From Streptomyces lilacinus (lineage in GTDB: Bacteria; Actinomycetota; Actinomycetes; Streptomycetales; Streptomycetaceae), in assembly GCA_000715685.1 (NCBI GenBank), contig KL569441.1, positions 10,764 to 16,863 of the forward strand: a stretch of DNA of 6,100 bases, written 5' to 3'. A model generated the notes under the pieces. That model saw nothing but the letters and a program-made list of their open reading frames with translations. It was not told where the DNA came from and searched no databases. The position numbers and the translations under genes are program-made. Shown here piece by piece: positions 6,086 to 6,100 of the stretch (position 1 is the stretch's first letter; the number at the start of each line of letters is the position of its first letter).

Positions 6086-6100
6086 CTGTCTCTTATACAC
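6086..6100. other. Tn5/Nextera adapter remnant (artefact)
   Basis: The final bases read CTGTCTCTTATACAC, identical to the first 15 of the 19 bases of the Tn5 mosaic end used in Nextera libraries. It interrupts the flavin-reductase-like frame at the very end of the window. It is an untrimmed adapter, not genomic sequence, and marks the end of a contig. Confidence 0.95.

Overview
The window is high-GC DNA from an actinobacterium. A Streptomyces-like host is inferred from codon use, the GTG start, the Cas3 motifs and the I-E repeat type; no species can be named. It looks like the end of an assembly contig: the last 15 bases are the start of the Tn5/Nextera mosaic-end adapter and not genomic DNA.

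Layout, left to right. (1) Bases 1-2161, minus strand: most of a type I-E Cas3 nuclease-helicase, open at the left edge, where the C-terminus is missing. (2) About 2162-2297: the short divergent interval between cas3 and the array, which is the CRISPR leader. (3) 2298-3546: a type I-E CRISPR array of 21 repeats of 28 nt (one is 30 nt) and 20 spacers (19 of 33 nt, one of 32 nt). Repeat polarity and decay of the last repeats show that it is transcribed rightward, away from cas3. (4) 3547-3707: array-distal flank with no recognisable gene. (5) About 3708-4940: an IS630-family insertion sequence. Its minus-strand transposase keeps all DDE catalytic residues but is split by one frameshift near 4675. 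(6) 4984-5763, minus strand: an ArsR-type winged-helix regulator. (7) 5830-6085, plus strand: the first 85 codons of a flavin-reductase-like (FMN-binding split-barrel) protein, divergent from the regulator and cut by the contig end. (8) 6086-6100: adapter.

How the parts work together: pre-crRNA from the array would be cut by Cas6e (not in the window) at the 6-bp repeat hairpin. The crRNA would be loaded in Cascade, which recruits Cas3 to degrade the target. cascade, cas1 and cas2 are presumably to the left, beyond cas3. The regulator and the flavin-reductase-like gene form a separate divergent pair with two small dyads between them, which suggests local control.

The defence system itself is a known class (type I-E), not a new one. 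The best leads are spacer 8, which reads as a fragment of a WhiB-family regulator; an expanded repeat 10 with a damaged hairpin; the frameshifted IS; and the adapter at the end.
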